Source of the DNA: Diogma glabrata
Lineage: Eukaryota; Arthropoda; Insecta; Diptera; Cylindrotomidae
Length of the DNA stretch: 64,000 bases
NCBI GenBank assembly: GCA_963693315.1
Contig: OY856188.1
Span: 194,566,322-194,630,321, forward strand
Reading direction: 5' to 3'
The position numbers and the translations under genes are program-made. This document shows, in pieces, positions 1 to 10,905 of this stretch; position 1 is the first letter of the stretch; each line of letters begins with the position of its first letter. The notes below the pieces were generated by a model. It saw nothing but the letters and a program-made list of their open reading frames with translations. It was not told the origin of the DNA and searched no databases.

Positions 1-205
1 CATATATTTGTTGATAAATTAAACAATATAAAGTTAAAATCTTGTGAACATAATATATTTCAACAGTAAGTACATTTTTATGTTATGTATATATAAGAAA
101 ATATGTATTCTGTCTAGAATTGTTTTAATTTTATTTTCATCATTACATAACCTATAATTTGAAGTTGCAGCATTTATTGATTTGATATATTTCTATAAAC
201 TATTA

Positions 206-1057
206 CTATGTCTTGACGTAGCAATTAATTGGTTAATACAATATATTGTCCACGTCAATTAATTCGAGTTTCAGTCTTGATGTTAAAAATTATGGACACT
301 TATTTCGACCTGACACTTAGTGGTTAGTACTAAAACTAACAGACTTTTTAAGATTGTTTTTTTATTTATTTTTTTCCATATGTTGACGGTAAACAACAGT
401 TTAACAATTTATGGTAATTTTCGTTTCATACGTCACTTTTATTAACGTTATTTCAACAAAATGTTTTTAAATGAACAAAAAGTAAAAAAACATTTTCATC
501 CATCGAGCTTTGGATGCCAAAGCTCGTTAACAGTTCTTTTTGTTTTTCGCTAAATTTGTATGCTAAGTATTTGGCAAGTGATGATTCTTTGGGTTTCCAT
601 CAATTGAAGACACCGCATTCTTAAACTTTTTATTGTTTGTATAACCGCAATAATATTCTTAAAAAAGGAAAAATTTAAAATATATTATTTCAATTTAAAT
701 ATTTTCTAATGTTACTTACAATTTAGCGACATATCAAAGGCAACTATATAATAATGAAACACAAAAAAATATTTAATAATATGTATTATATTTTGAATTT
801 ACTTTAATTTTGGACTATTAAGATTATGAATTTATTAAATTAGCAACATAGAAAATATATAAAAAGATGCTTGTCATTTGGAGCCACTATAGTATTCCGA
901 ACGTCAATTACGAGAAATAAGATAATTGACTACAATAATTTGAGTTGAAAACATAATTATTGTAGTCTTCAATTATCGTCATATTTTACGTTTTCACGCA
1001 TCAATTAATTGCAGTGTATGATAATTGTAGTCAATTAATTGCTACGTCAAGACATAG
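206..1057. mobile_element. TA-flanked TIR element (MITE-like), 852 bp
   Basis: The left end reads CTATGTCTTGACGTAGCAAT and the right end is its exact reverse complement; the match runs for about 26 bp. Both ends are flanked by TA (204-205 and 1058-1059), the duplication typical of Tc1/mariner-class insertion. Sub-terminal variants of the TCAATTAATTG motif recur inside both ends. There is no open frame of useful size, so it must be non-autonomous. Ends and TA are seen directly; the superfamily is inferred. Confidence 0.8.
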
Positions 1058-1348
1058 TATATATCTATTAATGGTATTTTTTCTCATTTCAGGTTCACAT
1101 TTGTAGGTTTTTTTGTTGAAGCTTTTATATTTATTTTTAATAAAAATATGTAAAATATGTGTTTTATATTATAATAAATAAATTTATTAATAAAACTTAT
1201 TACAAATATTTTAAAACACAACCAAAACTCCGATACTCTAAACTTTTGATTACATTTGTCATTAGGAAATAGTTTTGATTTTGTACCGAAACAGGTTTCG
1301 ATTAAGTTTCGATTATAGTTTCGATTTGGTATCGATCACATTTTCGCC
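1058..1348. other. AT-rich spacer with TTTCGATT-type short repeats
   Basis: No gene is visible. Around 1288-1335 the motif GTTTCGATT is repeated several times, ending at ATCGATCAC. A similar set of TAATCGAT/GATTACAT motifs lies on the other side of the next small element (1600-1690). Confidence 0.4.
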
Positions 1349-1589
1349 TAAGCCGAGCATTCACATACAACAGAAACAGAAACCAAATTTCATACAAATT
1401 TGACAGCAACTGAATTTAGAAACAGAAACTGAAAATTCGTCTGTTTTGTCTAAAACAGAAACAATTAAAATTTAATTGTTTCTGTTCCAGAAACTGTCAC
1501 ATAATATTAATTATTATTTTGAATTTTGATAATAGAGTTTTGAATTTTGAATAGTTTTCAGTTTCTGTTGTATGTGAATTCCCGGCTTA
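1349..1589. mobile_element. Small MITE, copy 1 (TAAGCCG...CGGCTTA)
   Basis: Inverted ends TAAGCCGAGCATTCACATAC and its complement near 1566-1589 bound a 241 bp segment rich in CAGAAACAG/CTGTTTCTG motifs that can fold into a hairpin. A shorter relative lies at 33754-33882. No coding capacity. Confidence 0.7.
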
Positions 1590-1735
1590 ACTGGGGCGAA
1601 CACGATATTCTAAATGTAATCGATACAGAATCAAAACATGGTTGGATTACATGATTACATGTAATCAATACCGTATTGATTACAAATCGATTAGGTACTA
1701 CCTGTGAAATGTTCTATTTTTTTCTAACTGCACAT

Positions 1736-3219
1736 CCACTAAAATTTTTGTTACTAGTATAACAGGTCTTTAGTTTGTTATCATTCATAAGAGTGCGTTA
1801 GTGGAAGCAAGAAAGGCATATATCTCTTATAGTGCTACTGCTTATACGCACATACGAAAAAGATCGAAACCATTATATGAGAACAATACATATGGCTTAA
1901 ACAATTTTGTTTTTACGTTTTATGTATATATGTCGCCCATTTAATTTTAATAAAGTGAATTTATTTATTTAAATTTTTTAAATATAATTAAGGGATTTAA
2001 AAAGGTAAGTACCTATATTTATATATAAGTAAATACTCAAATTTTAAAAACATTATACATATATGTTATTCTTTTAGCTTAACCCCATTTTATTTTTTCA
2101 GATTGATATATGATAATTAATAACTGTAGTATTATTCTAAATATATATTTAAGAAATATTTTTATATTTATATTTATTTATTTTATTACAGATAATAAAA
2201 AACTTAAACAAAATTTTTAAAATGTATTTTATTTACAAAAATTCCAATTTCTATACCAAGGTGGTTAGACGATTTAGGTTTACCAAGACAAACTAAAGAC
2301 ATGTCTGACCAGACAAACTAAAGACACGTCTTACCAGACAAACCCTATACATGTTATACAAGACGAGGTGGGACATTTTGTTCGCGCGGTCTTGGGTTTG
2401 TCTTGGTCTTGTTACTATAACGCGTTAATAGTAAGTTACTAGTAAATCTGGTATAACACTTTTACTGGGCACCTTTCTTTTCTATCCCAGTAAAAGTGTT
2501 ATACCAGATTTACTAGTAACTTACTATTAACGCGTTATAGTAACAAGACCAAGACAAACCCAAGACCGCGCTAACAAAATGTCCCACCTCGTCTTGTATA
2601 ACATGTATAGGGTTTGTCTGGTAAGACGTGTCTTTAGTTTGTCTGGTCAGACATGTCTTTAGTTTGTCTTGGTAAACCTAAATCGTCTAACCACCTTGGT
2701 ATAGAAATTGGAATTTTTGTAAATAAAATACATTTTAAAAATTTTGTTTAAGTTTTTTATTATCTGTAATAAAATAAATAAATATAAATATAAAAATATT
2801 TCTTAAATATATATTTAGAATAATACTACAGTTATTAATTATCATATATCAATCTGAAAAAATAAAATGGGGTTAAGCTAAAAGAATAACATACATGTAT
2901 AATGTTTTTAAAATTTGAGTATTTACTTATATATAAATATAGGTACTTACCTTTTTAAATCCCTTAATTATATTTAAAAAATTTAAATAAATAAATTCAC
3001 TTTATTAAAATTAAATGGGCGACATATATACATAAAACGTAAAAACACAATTGTTTAAACCATATGTATTGTTCTCATATAATGGTTTCGATCTTTTTCG
3101 TATGTGCGTATAAGCAGTAGCACTATAAGAGATATATGCCTTTCTTGCTTCCACTAACGCACTCTTATGAATGATAACAAACTAAAGACCTGTTATACTA
3201 GTAACAAAAATTTTAGTGG
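1736..3219. repeat. Head-to-head pair of a ~734 bp TIR element
   Basis: Positions 1736-2469 and 2486-3219 are nearly perfect reverse complements separated by a 16 bp spacer. Each arm looks like a full copy of one element: it starts CC(C)ACTAAAA and ends CTTTTACTGGG. Two more copies of the family occur at 14935-16097 and 17434-19794, each interrupted by another insertion. Internal landmarks shared by all are TAACAGGTCTTTAGTTTG near the start and ACGAGGTGGGACATTTTGTT near the end. No open frame, so non-autonomous. The tight inverted pair could have arisen from insertion of one copy at the tip of another or from a replication-linked inverted duplication. Confidence 0.8.
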
Positions 3220-3227
3220 GATCTTAT

Positions 3228-3412
3228 GTGGTTTTCTTTTCACTTTTCTAAATCAATTTATGAATTTGGGTCTGAAAAGAACAAAAAACAAAAGTTGATG
3301 TGAAATATGTTTGTATTATGTGGTGTTCTTTTCACTTTTCTAAATCAATTTATAAATTCGGGTCTGAAAAGAACAAAAAATAAAAGTTGATGTCTAATAT
3401 GTTTGTATTAGT
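3228..3412. repeat. Two ~92 bp direct repeats
   Basis: The block beginning TTCTTTTCACTTTTCTAAAT and ending near TATGTTTGTATTA occurs twice in tandem (about 3230-3320 and 3322-3412), with a few substitutions. The motif GTTCTTTTCAC at the second block start is mirrored by GTGAAAAGAAC at 14207-14217, so it may be one end of an element into which the hammerhead array inserted. Confidence 0.65.
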
Positions 3413-3820
3413 GATATTTAAATGGCGGTTGTCTACTTTTAAATTTGAAAAATTTCGTATAATAGCATATTCTGCAATTTCGTATTGAAATATTTATACT
3501 AGTTTCAATTAATTTGTAAATAAAACAATTTTGTTTTATTCATTCATATTTGATTTCAATTTAAATTATGTACTTCATTTTAGAGAAAAGCGTCTTCGTT
3601 TTTTTCTATGATGCATCTTTTTTCATCCGCCCAATAAAATATAATATTTTAATTCTAATAAATCCATTTTAGAGTTTTTTTTACTTATTACGAGTTATTT
3701 TATTAAATGTTAGTTACATTATATTGTATATATATATATATATAATACAAAACACAATAATTAATTCTTCAAAATATTTTCATAGTTATATAAAAATATA
3801 TTCAAAATAAATTCATAGTT
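3413..3820. other. AT-rich flank left of the hammerhead foldback
   Basis: No gene is seen. It contains a short TA microsatellite near 3728-3745. Its last bases (AAATTCATAGTT, 3809-3820) are repeated at 14027-14038 immediately right of the array and may be a target duplication. A longer variant, TTCATAGTTATATAAAAAT, occurs at 3779-3797 and again just after the array. Confidence 0.45.
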
Positions 3821-3893
3821 AATAAGACTGAATCTAACAAAATATGGTGTGCAATTTATGAAATTTTTTTGCTATCCACAAAATTGTCGATCG

Positions 3894-3972
3894 ATCTAGT
3901 TTCGAACCGATAAGAACTTTTTATTACACTTTAAAAAAGTATATCATTCTCATCAGGGCTAGCCGACTAGAT
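3894..3972 (-). ncRNA. Predicted type III hammerhead ribozyme, left arm copy 1
   Basis: Read on the minus strand: stem III strand ATCTAGT, cleavage base C (complement of 3965, giving the favoured GUC triplet), an 8 nt palindrome GGCTAGCC as stem-loop I, the core CTGATGA, a long stem II, then CGAAA and the second stem III strand ACTAGAT. Stem III is 7 perfect base pairs. Stem II begins G-C, A-U, A-U, U-G, continues GAUA/UAUC after one bulge, then ACUUUUU/AAAAAGU with an 11 nt loop. All core bases (C3-A9, G12-A14, A15.1-U16.1, H17) are present. Weak point: stem I can only make 2-3 pairs in cis. Cleavage is predicted between 3965 and 3964. Known hammerheads in tandem animal repeats (schistosomes, cave crickets, newts) process multimeric transcripts to monomers; the same role is inferred here. 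Confidence 0.82.
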
Positions 3973-4345
3973 ACACTACCAAAAAAATTTTTCGCTATAT
4001 AAACCTAAAATAGGTCACTTCTCTAGCGAAGTATAAGAAACCAAAAAACTTTCATAAACATATGATATTAGATTCAGGTTTAGTCAATTTGTTTCTCTAA
4101 TTGATCACTATTGTTGTTATACTCTAACCAAGTTAGAATTGGATAACAAACTTGTATCGGTAAGAAGAAGATGACCATCTTCACTTGTGTCTATCGACAC
4201 ATTATCTACAATTAATTCAATGAATTATTTGTGATATTACATCACTCCGATGGAAATAATCCCATCATGAATAATAAGACTGAATCTAACAAAATATGGT
4301 GTGCAATTTATGAAATTTTTTTGCTATCCACAAAATTGTCGATCG

Positions 4346-4424
4346 ATCTAGTTTCGAACCGATAAGAACTTTTTATTACACTTTAAAAAAGTATATCATT
4401 CTCATCAGGGCTAGCCGACTAGAT
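4346..4424 (-). ncRNA. Predicted hammerhead ribozyme, left arm copy 2
   Basis: Same core and stems, exactly 452 bp after copy 1, in the unit that the Ty3/gypsy element later interrupted about 250 bp to its right. Minus-strand transcription, for example read-through from the retrotransposon 3' LTR, would cross it. Confidence 0.8.
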
Positions 4425-4678
4425 ACACTACCAAAAAAATTTTTCGCTATATAAACCTAAAATAGGTCACTTCTCTAGCGAAGTATAAGAAACCAAAAAA
4501 CTTTCATAAACATATGATATTAGATTCAGGTTTAGTCAATTTGTTTCTCTAATTGATCACTATTGTTGTTATACTCTAACCAAGTTAGAATTGGATAACA
4601 AACTTGTATCGGTAAGAAGAAGATGACCATCTTCACTTGTGTCTATCGACACATTATCTACAATTAATTCAATGAATT

Positions 4679-5120
4679 TGATGCTAGTTGAAATATATTG
4701 TTGAATGATTTTATGATTTATAACACAGCACTTATTCTTTATAATTTATTGAATAAACAATATATACAATATTATCTTGAATGTTAATATAACAATTTTC
4801 TTGTTTTTAATTATTATTATTGAAAAACAATTTTAGTAATTCACATAACTTTCGTAGAAATTAATACGGTGCGAAAAGCTCGATCGCATTCAAAGGAATG
4901 AAGTTTTATAATAATTTTACCGCCAACCAAAATTGGCAACGAAAGCCATTGAACCTGAAATCGATTTGTTGGTTCGTTTTTCGAATCAATTAATTGAACG
5001 ATTAATTATATAACTTAATTAAGTAATTTCTCGTATGGATGGCGTGAATTAAGTAGCGTTGGTTTATGTCATGAGTTTGTGGTGATTAATTATTTGGATT
5101 CAAATATATTAACCACTACA
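4679..5120 (-). repeat. 3' LTR of the Ty3/gypsy element
   Basis: 442 bp; on the minus strand it runs TGTAGTGGTT ... CTAGCATCA, the standard TG...CA ends. It appears base-for-base identical to the copy at 10262-10703. Confidence 0.95.
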
Positions 5121-5132
5121 GTACCCCGCTCG
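5121..5132 (-). other. Candidate polypurine tract
   Basis: On the minus strand the bases just before the 3' LTR read AGCGGGGTAC, a short purine-rich run where plus-strand DNA synthesis would be primed. A similar G run lies about 15 bases further upstream (5141-5148). The tract is short and ends in TAC, so the call is positional. Confidence 0.45.
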
Positions 5133-5149
5133 TAGATGAAAGCCCCCGC

Positions 5150-8100
5150 TTAGTGTGTCTGTTCGAAATGAACAGCTTTGTGTGTTCGAGAAGCTGGTGA
5201 ACGATCAGCTGAACACAAGATACCATACGCAGGCTTCAACCTGTCGATCGAAACAGATTGTTGTTTGCCTTTGATGTCGATTACGAAATGTTTTCGTAGA
5301 CGTCGTATGATTCTGTATGGACCTTCATATGGGGTTTGTAAACCGGTGCGAATTTTATCAACTCTGACGAAAACGTAGTCGCAGGTTTCTAGCGACTTCG
5401 GAACAAAAATGTCATTTTGTTTAGTTTGTCGTGTAGCTGTTGGAATTAGATTGTGCATTGTATTTCGAAGTTGATCAATGACTGTATCATGAGTAGGCAG
5501 CTGTGAAAGAGGATTTTCAACGAAGAACTCACCGGGCAGTTTCAGTGTTTGTCCGTAGACAAGTTCTGCGGGTGAGCACTTCAGATCTTCTTTCACTGTA
5601 GCTCGAATACCTAGAAGAATTATTGGTATTTCGGAGCTCCACTGAATAGTGTTGCCTCTGGCCATAAGTGCAGCTTTAAGTTGTCGATGAAAACGTTCTA
5701 CCATTCCGTTTGCTTGTGGATGGTAGGCCGTTGTACGTATCCGATGTGAGCCTAAAAGTTTTGTTAACTCGGAGAAAAGTTTTGACTCGAATTGTGTTCC
5801 CTGATCCGTTGTGATATGCAGTGGAACACCGAATCGTGATACGTAGTTATTGACAAATGTCGTGGCTATGGTAGCAGCAGACATGTCAGACATAGTAAAA
5901 GCTTCTGGCCATCGAGTGAATCGATCAACGCAAGTTAGAATATATGAACATCCATTAGAAGGAGGAAGTGGACCTACGATATCTATATGGATATGTTCGA
6001 AACGAGATTGTGGAATTTCAAATTGTCCAGTCGGACTTTTTGTGTGCCGTTGGACCTTAGAGCGTTGGCAAGATAAACAAGATTTTGTCCAATGATTAAT
6101 ATCTTTATTAATACTGGGCCAAAAATATCTAGATGCAATCAATTTACGAGTACCGTTGACACCAGGATGTGACAAGTTGTGTAAAGTGTTAAAGACAGTT
6201 TTGCGTAATGGTTCTGCGATGTATGGGCGATTGTTACCCGTTGATGTTTCGCAGACGATTTCGAATCCTGGCAGTTTAAAAAGCTCTAGTTTTATTGATG
6301 AACTAGTGTGACATACGGAACCAGAAAGTAAATTCTGAAGTTCTAAGTCTGCTTTTTGTGCAGCGATGATAGCATCGTAGTTGAAGTGAGTCTCAACTGA
6401 TGCAGTTTCGTTGTCGGATGCACGAGATAATGCATCCGCGACTGTGTTGTCTTTACCTTGCACATGTTGGATGTCGGTAGTAAATTGACTTATGAAATCC
6501 AAGTGCCGAGATTGCCTTGGGTTTCGTTCGGTTTTCGATTGTATTGCACGAGTGAGAGGCTTGTGGTCGGTGTAAATTGTGAATTCGCGACCTTCGACAA
6601 AATACCTGAAGTGTTTTATAGCTAGGTAAATTGCGAGTAGCTCTCGATCGAATGCCGAGTATTTAATTTCAGCGTCTGAAAGTTTCTTTGAGAAAAATCC
6701 CAGTGGTTCCCAACAATCGTTGTTACGTTGTTGTAACACTGCTCCGACAGCAATGTTCGATGCATCCGTAGTGATACTGTATGCAGCATCGTTACGTGGA
6801 TGAACTAACAACGTGCTATTGCCCAATTCAGTTTTCAACTTGGTGAATGCGAGTTGACATTCGTTTGGCCAAGTGAAATTTTTCGGAGTCTTGGGCTTCT
6901 TTAGTAAAGCGGCCAAGTGTGTATGAATTGGAGCTAGTGTTTCAGCTAGTTTTGGTATGAATCGATGATAATAATTTATCATACAGACGAATTGCTGAAT
7001 ACGTTTGATTGATGTTGGTGCTGGGAATTCCGTAATGGCATTAATTCGTTCTTGAGAAGGCAGAATACCATTAGGAGTTATCGTGTGGCTGAGGAATTCG
7101 AGAGTGTTTACGCCAAAAACGCATTTTGAACTCTTAATATGAACGCCAAACTCGCTTAGTTTCTGGAAGAGTTGTTCCAGATGAAGTTTGTGTTGTTCCT
7201 CATTTATCGATGCCACTAAAATATCGTCGATGTAGACGAAAACAAAATCTAAATCTCGAACGATCTCATTTATGAAACGCTGAAACGTTTGTGCAGCATT
7301 ACGTAAACCAAATGGCATTCGGGTGAATTCGAAGAGGCCAAATGGAGTGGTAATTGCAGTTTTGTGAATATCTTCATTCGCGACAGGAATGAGATGATAG
7401 GCTCTAACAAGGTCAATTTTAGAAAAGATAGTGCAACCATACAAATTCATCGAAAAATTTTGTATGTGCGGTATCGGATAACGATCAGGAATCGTGACCG
7501 CGTTCAATCTACGATAATCTCCACATGGTCTCCAGTCGAGATCTTTCTTTCGAACCATGTGAAGCGGACAAGATACAGAAGAAGATGAAATGCGACAAAT
7601 TCCAAGTTCAACCATATGTTGAAATTCTGTGAACGCAGCTTTTTGACGAATTGGATCTAGTCTGCGTGGTCTTGACACAGGCAAGTGCCCTGTGGTGACA
7701 ATATGATGTACCACGTTGTGTTTGACCGGTAAATTGTAGTTCGGCTCTGCTGTTAGGGAAGGGAACTTCTTTAGTAGCAGGCCGTAATCGTTGTCGATCG
7801 TATAATGGATGGGTGTTGGCGTATCAACACTAACCATTGTGGCATGGATTGACAGCTGGGTAGCTGTATCAATCAGCCGTTTTCGTTTGAGATCGACTAA
7901 AAGGCCAAATTTATTAAGAAAATCAGCGCCAATGATCGGACGATTCACTTGTGCTAACATGAAAGCGTGTGTGAATGTTCGTTTTAGGCCGATATCTACC
8001 TGTAGGAGCTTTGTTCCGTAGGTATTGATTATCGTGCCGTTGGCAGCTGATAAAACTAGACCTGTTGATTCGAAGTTATTTGTAGTTAATCGATTGTTAT

Positions 8101-8245
8101 TGACTGGGAGTACCGAAAGGTCTGCTCCTGTGTCTATTAGAAAGGTTTGTTCGTTTATTTTATCAAAAATAAATAGACGACTGGAGTTACTGTTCTCTGA
8201 TACAGCCGTCTCAACCTCGAGCTTTAATCGTTTTTTGGTTTGTTC
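5150..8245 (-). CDS. pol: Pol polyprotein: protease, RT, RNase H, integrase (Ty3/gypsy)
   Basis: The frame is open for 1,031 codons and lacks its own start; it is entered by a -1 shift from gag. Counting from the frame start, an aspartic protease has its catalytic DTGA at about 38-41 and an IIGADFL flap-side motif near 103-110. The reverse transcriptase has [11 protein letters not shown] with YIDD at about 338-341. RNase H follows with TDAS, a conserved E, TDHK and VADALSR (about 494-606). Integrase has the zinc-binding H-H-C-C set (about 689, 693, 723, 726) and catalytic D, D, E (about 755, 814, 850), then a GPY-type C-terminus; no chromodomain is evident. Its role is to process the polyprotein, copy the RNA in the particle and insert the cDNA. 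All key residues are present, with no stops or frameshifts. An ATG at 7960 lies inside the protease domain and is unlikely to be the real start. Confidence 0.95.
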   Translation of the reverse strand, partial: EQTKKRLKLEVETAVSENSNSSRLFIFDKINEQTFLIDTGADLSVLPVNNNRLTTNNFESTGLVLSAANGTIINTYGTKLLQVDIGLKRTFTHAFMLAQVNRPIIGADFLNKFGLLVDLKRKRLIDTATQLSIHATMVSVDTPTPIHYTIDNDYGLLLKKFPSLTAEPNYNLPVKHNVVHHIVTTGHLPVSRPRRLDPIRQKAAFTEFQHMVELGICRISSSSVSCPLHMVRKKDLDWRPCGDYRRLNAVTIPDRYPIPHIQNFSMNLYGCTIFSKIDLVRAYHLIPVANEDIHKTAITTPFGLFEFTRMPFGLRNAAQTFQRFINEIVRDLDFVFVYIDDILVASINEEQHKLHLEQLFQKLSEFGVHIKSSKCVFGVNTLEFLSHTITPNGILPSQERINAITEFPAPTSIKRIQQFVCMINYYHRFIPKLAETLAPIHTHLAALLKKPKTPKNFTWPNECQLAFTKLKTELGNSTLLVHPRNDAAYSITTDASNIAVGAVLQQRNNDCWEPLGFFSKKLSDAEIKYSAFDRELLAIYLAIKHFRYFVEGREFTIYTDHKPLTRAIQSKTERNPRQSRHLDFISQFTTDIQHVQGKDNTVADALSRASDNETASVETHFNYDAIIAAQKADLELQNLLSGSVCHTSSSIKLELFKLPGFEIVCETSTGNNRPYIAEPLRKTVFNTLHNLSHPGVNGTRKLIASRYFWPSINKDINHWTKSCLSCQRSKVQRHTKSPTGQFEIPQSRFEHIHIDIVGPLPPSNGCSYILTCVDRFTRWPEAFTMSDMSAATIATTFVNNYVSRFGVPLHITTDQGTQFESKLFSELTKLLGSHRIRTTAYHPQANGMVERFHRQLKAALMARGNTIQWSSEIPIILLGIRATVKEDLKCSPAELVYGQTLKLPGEFFVENPLSQLPTHDTVIDQLRNTMHNLIPTATRQTKQNDIFVPKSLETCDYVFVRVDKIRTGLQTPYEGPYRIIRRLRKHFVIDIKGKQQSVSIDRLKPAYGILCSADRSPASRTHKAVHFEQTH

Positions 8246-9132
8246 TCATGGTCTACATCCATGGTAGTTTTGGATGAAGATTCACCAGAAGTGCATGGAA
8301 TGGTGCAGTTGCGTGCCAATGTTTCGAACCTTTGATGGTAAAAGCCTGAATTGTCTCGTGAATGTGACCGTGGCCGGTATAACGATGGTGATCTACCATG
8401 AATATGTGTGGTATTTCGGTTGAAACGATTCCTGGAGTTCGATCGACTTGAGTTCGTTAGTTGTCTCAGTTTTCTTTCAATTTCTGTTAATCGATCCTCC
8501 ACTGTATTAATGTTCGATGCTGGTCCAGTTGGTCGTTGCAACGAACGAGAGTGACGTATTTCATGCACATGTGCTTGAATATTGCTGATAGACATCGCAT
8601 AGAATATTTTATCAGCGATCTTCGTCATTGTTTTGGTTTCGGTAGATTCCGGTTGAGTGGCAAGAGCAATCCGAATGATCTCTGGCATTTTTCGTATCCA
8701 TAGAGACCGTATGATTTTATCACTAAAGTTTTCTCCTGCTAGCTGTTTGATTTTACGAAACGCCTCGGAAGGTAGTTGATTGCCAAGCTCTTGACCGGTC
8801 AAGAGAGATTCAAGGCGACGCTCGTCCGAAGGCGCTAATCGTTCCAACAACGTTCGCTTAAGTGCTTCGTATTTGTTGGTTTCGGGTAACCCGTCAATGA
8901 CGTCCGAAACCATGTCACACATTTCAGGCGAGAGAGAATGGACCAAATGTAGATATTTTTGTTTATCTTGTTTGATATTCTGATACTCAAATGTTTGTTC
9001 TGCAACTCTGAACCAGGTATGTGGATTTTGTATCCACAGAGGCTGTAGCTTCAAATTGGCTGAAGCGCCTTGTTCCAAAGGGCCATCGGATTTTATCCCT
9101 TGAGCTTTGTTCATTGTTTCATCGTCGCTCAT
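8224..9132 (-). CDS. gag: Gag protein of the Ty3/gypsy element
   Basis: 302 residues beginning with an ATG at 9132, the first frame after the leader. The N-terminal half (about 28-155) holds the motif [18 protein letters not shown] and then [15 protein letters not shown], the signature I recognise from arthropod and platyhelminth gypsy Gags often labelled DUF7041. A short heptad-like helix lies near 211-226, followed by a Ser/Arg/Asn-rich basic tail (about 227-262) that probably binds RNA. No CCHC zinc knuckle is present; instead there is a YHQRF...ARNCTIPC motif at about 265-280 that related Gags carry. It would assemble the virus-like particle. The last 22 bp overlap pol, in the -1 relationship, with the slippery heptamer inside the overlap. 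Confidence 0.92.
   Translation of the reverse strand: MSDDETMNKAQGIKSDGPLEQGASANLKLQPLWIQNPHTWFRVAEQTFEYQNIKQDKQKYLHLVHSLSPEMCDMVSDVIDGLPETNKYEALKRTLLERLAPSDERRLESLLTGQELGNQLPSEAFRKIKQLAGENFSDKIIRSLWIRKMPEIIRIALATQPESTETKTMTKIADKIFYAMSISNIQAHVHEIRHSRSLQRPTGPASNINTVEDRLTEIERKLRQLTNSSRSNSRNRFNRNTTHIHGRSPSLYRPRSHSRDNSGFYHQRFETLARNCTIPCTSGESSSKTTMDVDHENKPKND
8230..8236 (-). promoter_or_regulatory. -1 ribosomal frameshift site A AAA AAC
   Basis: In the gag frame the end of the gene reads ACA-free codons AAC AAA CCA AAA AAC GAT TAA. The heptamer A AAA AAC is a canonical X XXY YYZ slippery sequence in the correct phase. Slipping back one base lets the ribosome read CGA TTA AAG in the pol frame and bypass the gag stop at 8224-8226, giving a Gag-Pol fusion. 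I did not identify a definite downstream pseudoknot by eye. Confidence 0.85.
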
Positions 9133-10242
9133 TTTGGTTTTCGGTAAGATTTATATAGACAAAAAAATGAATCACTGTAAAAAAAACTTACGCGTGAACG
9201 TGTGATATAAACAAGTTATATATAAAACGCGTTATATAAAAAAAAATATAAGATAAAATCGAATTGTAAATAAATTGAAAAATCTTCGTAGAAAAAATTT
9301 TAAGCGACCAGGTTTTCTTGTTAAAAAGAAAATAATCACGCTAATATGAATTACCAAAATTCTCAAAAATTAAGTAAATAAAGAGAGGTATATATATATA
9401 ATATAAAGCAAAAAATTTTATATGAATATTTTTAAATGAATTCCAAATGGAATTCAAGCTTAAATTCTTAAAGCTAATTTTCCCAACACCATAATATATT
9501 TTGAATAAAGTGAATGAATGATATGAAATTTAATTTATCTAATTCAATGAAATTTAAAATAAATCAAATTTGTAATTACGTTAAAAATTATTTCAATCAA
9601 AAAAAAATTTCCCAATTAAGTTAAAGTTAATCATAAAAAAAATTAAACATATGTTGTAATAAAAAAAATAATTTTTATCTGTTTTGGGTCCAACGGTGTT
9701 TATCGAAGATTAAGAACGGCAATGTTTGTAATAATATTGATGAAATAATGATAAGCAGTAATTTAATTGATCCAACGATGGTATTGATGATGAAATTTTA
9801 GTACGATTAGAAAAATAAATTTCTGCGTCAGCAATATTTGATTGTATAAAATTGTTGATGTAATAAGTTTTCTTTAGATGAATAAATGAATTTCTGAATA
9901 AATTTGACTTTGTAAAATGCTGTTGTTGTACTGTTGAATTTGTGTTGTTGAACAATTGTTATATTAAATTTTATTTGGAATCCAGTTGATTTTTAAATGT
10001 TTTATAGATGTTGACGATGTTGATGTTACAGTAACAAATTATGAAGCATAAATCTTACTGTATAAGATGACCAGATATTTTTGGTTATAATTTGCGGCAC
10101 CGAAAATAATAAAAACTTTTAAAGCAAACACACTGCAACTATCACAAGATCGTAAGATACGTACCTCTAAGTCTGGTACAAAATGTACCAGACTGTCCAA
10201 CAAATACTTGGATTTGTATGTTGTTTGAACGTACGGTAAAAA
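9133..10242 (-). other. 5' leader of the Ty3/gypsy element
   Basis: About 1.1 kb of AT-rich sequence between the PBS and the gag ATG. It holds an 81-codon frame at 9710-9955 with low-complexity Asn/Ser/Tyr content that I do not think is a gene. A leader this long may carry packaging or internal initiation signals, but none can be recognised. Confidence 0.6.
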
Positions 10243-10260
10243 CCGTTATCGGCGTCACCA
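10243..10260 (-). other. Primer-binding site
   Basis: On the minus strand, one base after the 5' LTR, the sequence is TGGTGACGCCGATAACGG. It begins TGG, complementary to the CCA end of a tRNA, as expected for tRNA-primed minus-strand synthesis. I do not assign the tRNA. Confidence 0.8.
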
Positions 10261-10261
10261 A

Positions 10262-10703
10262 TGATGCTAGTTGAAATATATTGTTGAATGATTTTATGAT
10301 TTATAACACAGCACTTATTCTTTATAATTTATTGAATAAACAATATATACAATATTATCTTGAATGTTAATATAACAATTTTCTTGTTTTTAATTATTAT
10401 TATTGAAAAACAATTTTAGTAATTCACATAACTTTCGTAGAAATTAATACGGTGCGAAAAGCTCGATCGCATTCAAAGGAATGAAGTTTTATAATAATTT
10501 TACCGCCAACCAAAATTGGCAACGAAAGCCATTGAACCTGAAATCGATTTGTTGGTTCGTTTTTCGAATCAATTAATTGAACGATTAATTATATAACTTA
10601 ATTAAGTAATTTCTCGTATGGATGGCGTGAATTAAGTAGCGTTGGTTTATGTCATGAGTTTGTGGTGATTAATTATTTGGATTCAAATATATTAACCACT
10701 ACA
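10262..10703 (-). repeat. 5' LTR of the Ty3/gypsy element
   Basis: 442 bp, identical by eye to the 3' LTR. Transcription would start within it and run leftwards. Direct flank AATT at 10704-10707 completes the target duplication. Confidence 0.95.
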
Positions 10704-10826
10704 AATTATTTGTGATATTACATCACTCCGATGGAAATAATCCCATCATGAATAATAAGACTGAATCTAACAAAATATGGTGTGCAATTTATGAAATTTT
10801 TTTGCTATCCACAAAATTGTCGATCG

Positions 10827-10905
10827 ATCTAGTTTCGAACCGATAAGAACTTTTTATTACACTTTAAAAAAGTATATCATTCTCATCAGGGCTAGCCGAC
10901 TAGAT
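10827..10905 (-). ncRNA. Predicted hammerhead ribozyme, left arm copy 3
   Basis: Full core and 7 bp stem III in the first intact repeat unit to the right of the Ty3/gypsy insertion. It lies just upstream of the retrotransposon's own promoter and is not part of its normal transcript. Confidence 0.8.

Larger units (their letters stand above)
4679..10703 (-). mobile_element. Complete Ty3/gypsy LTR retrotransposon, 6,025 bp
   Basis: The element has two 442 bp LTRs, a 4 bp target duplication AATT (4675-4678 and 10704-10707), a primer-binding site next to the upstream LTR, and open gag and pol frames, all on the minus strand. Order on that strand is LTR, PBS, ~1.1 kb leader, gag, pol (protease, RT, RNase H, integrase), LTR. 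RNase H before integrase is the Ty3/gypsy order. There is no env frame: pol stops 29 bp before the 3' LTR. By eye the LTRs are identical and the main frames are unbroken, so the insertion is young and possibly competent. It landed in an AATT of the 452 bp hammerhead repeat and so post-dates that array. Confidence 0.95.

Noticed and set aside
5178..8267. Plus-strand frames of 66-81 codons opposite pol and gag
   Set aside because: Shadows of the minus-strand coding frames.
9710..9955. 81-codon minus-strand frame in the Ty3/gypsy leader, as an extra gene
   Set aside because: Low-complexity composition, no recognisable motif, and a position in the untranslated leader.
4679..10703. Endogenous retrovirus with env
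   Set aside because: pol ends 29 bp from the 3' LTR and there is no frame between them, so there is no env gene.
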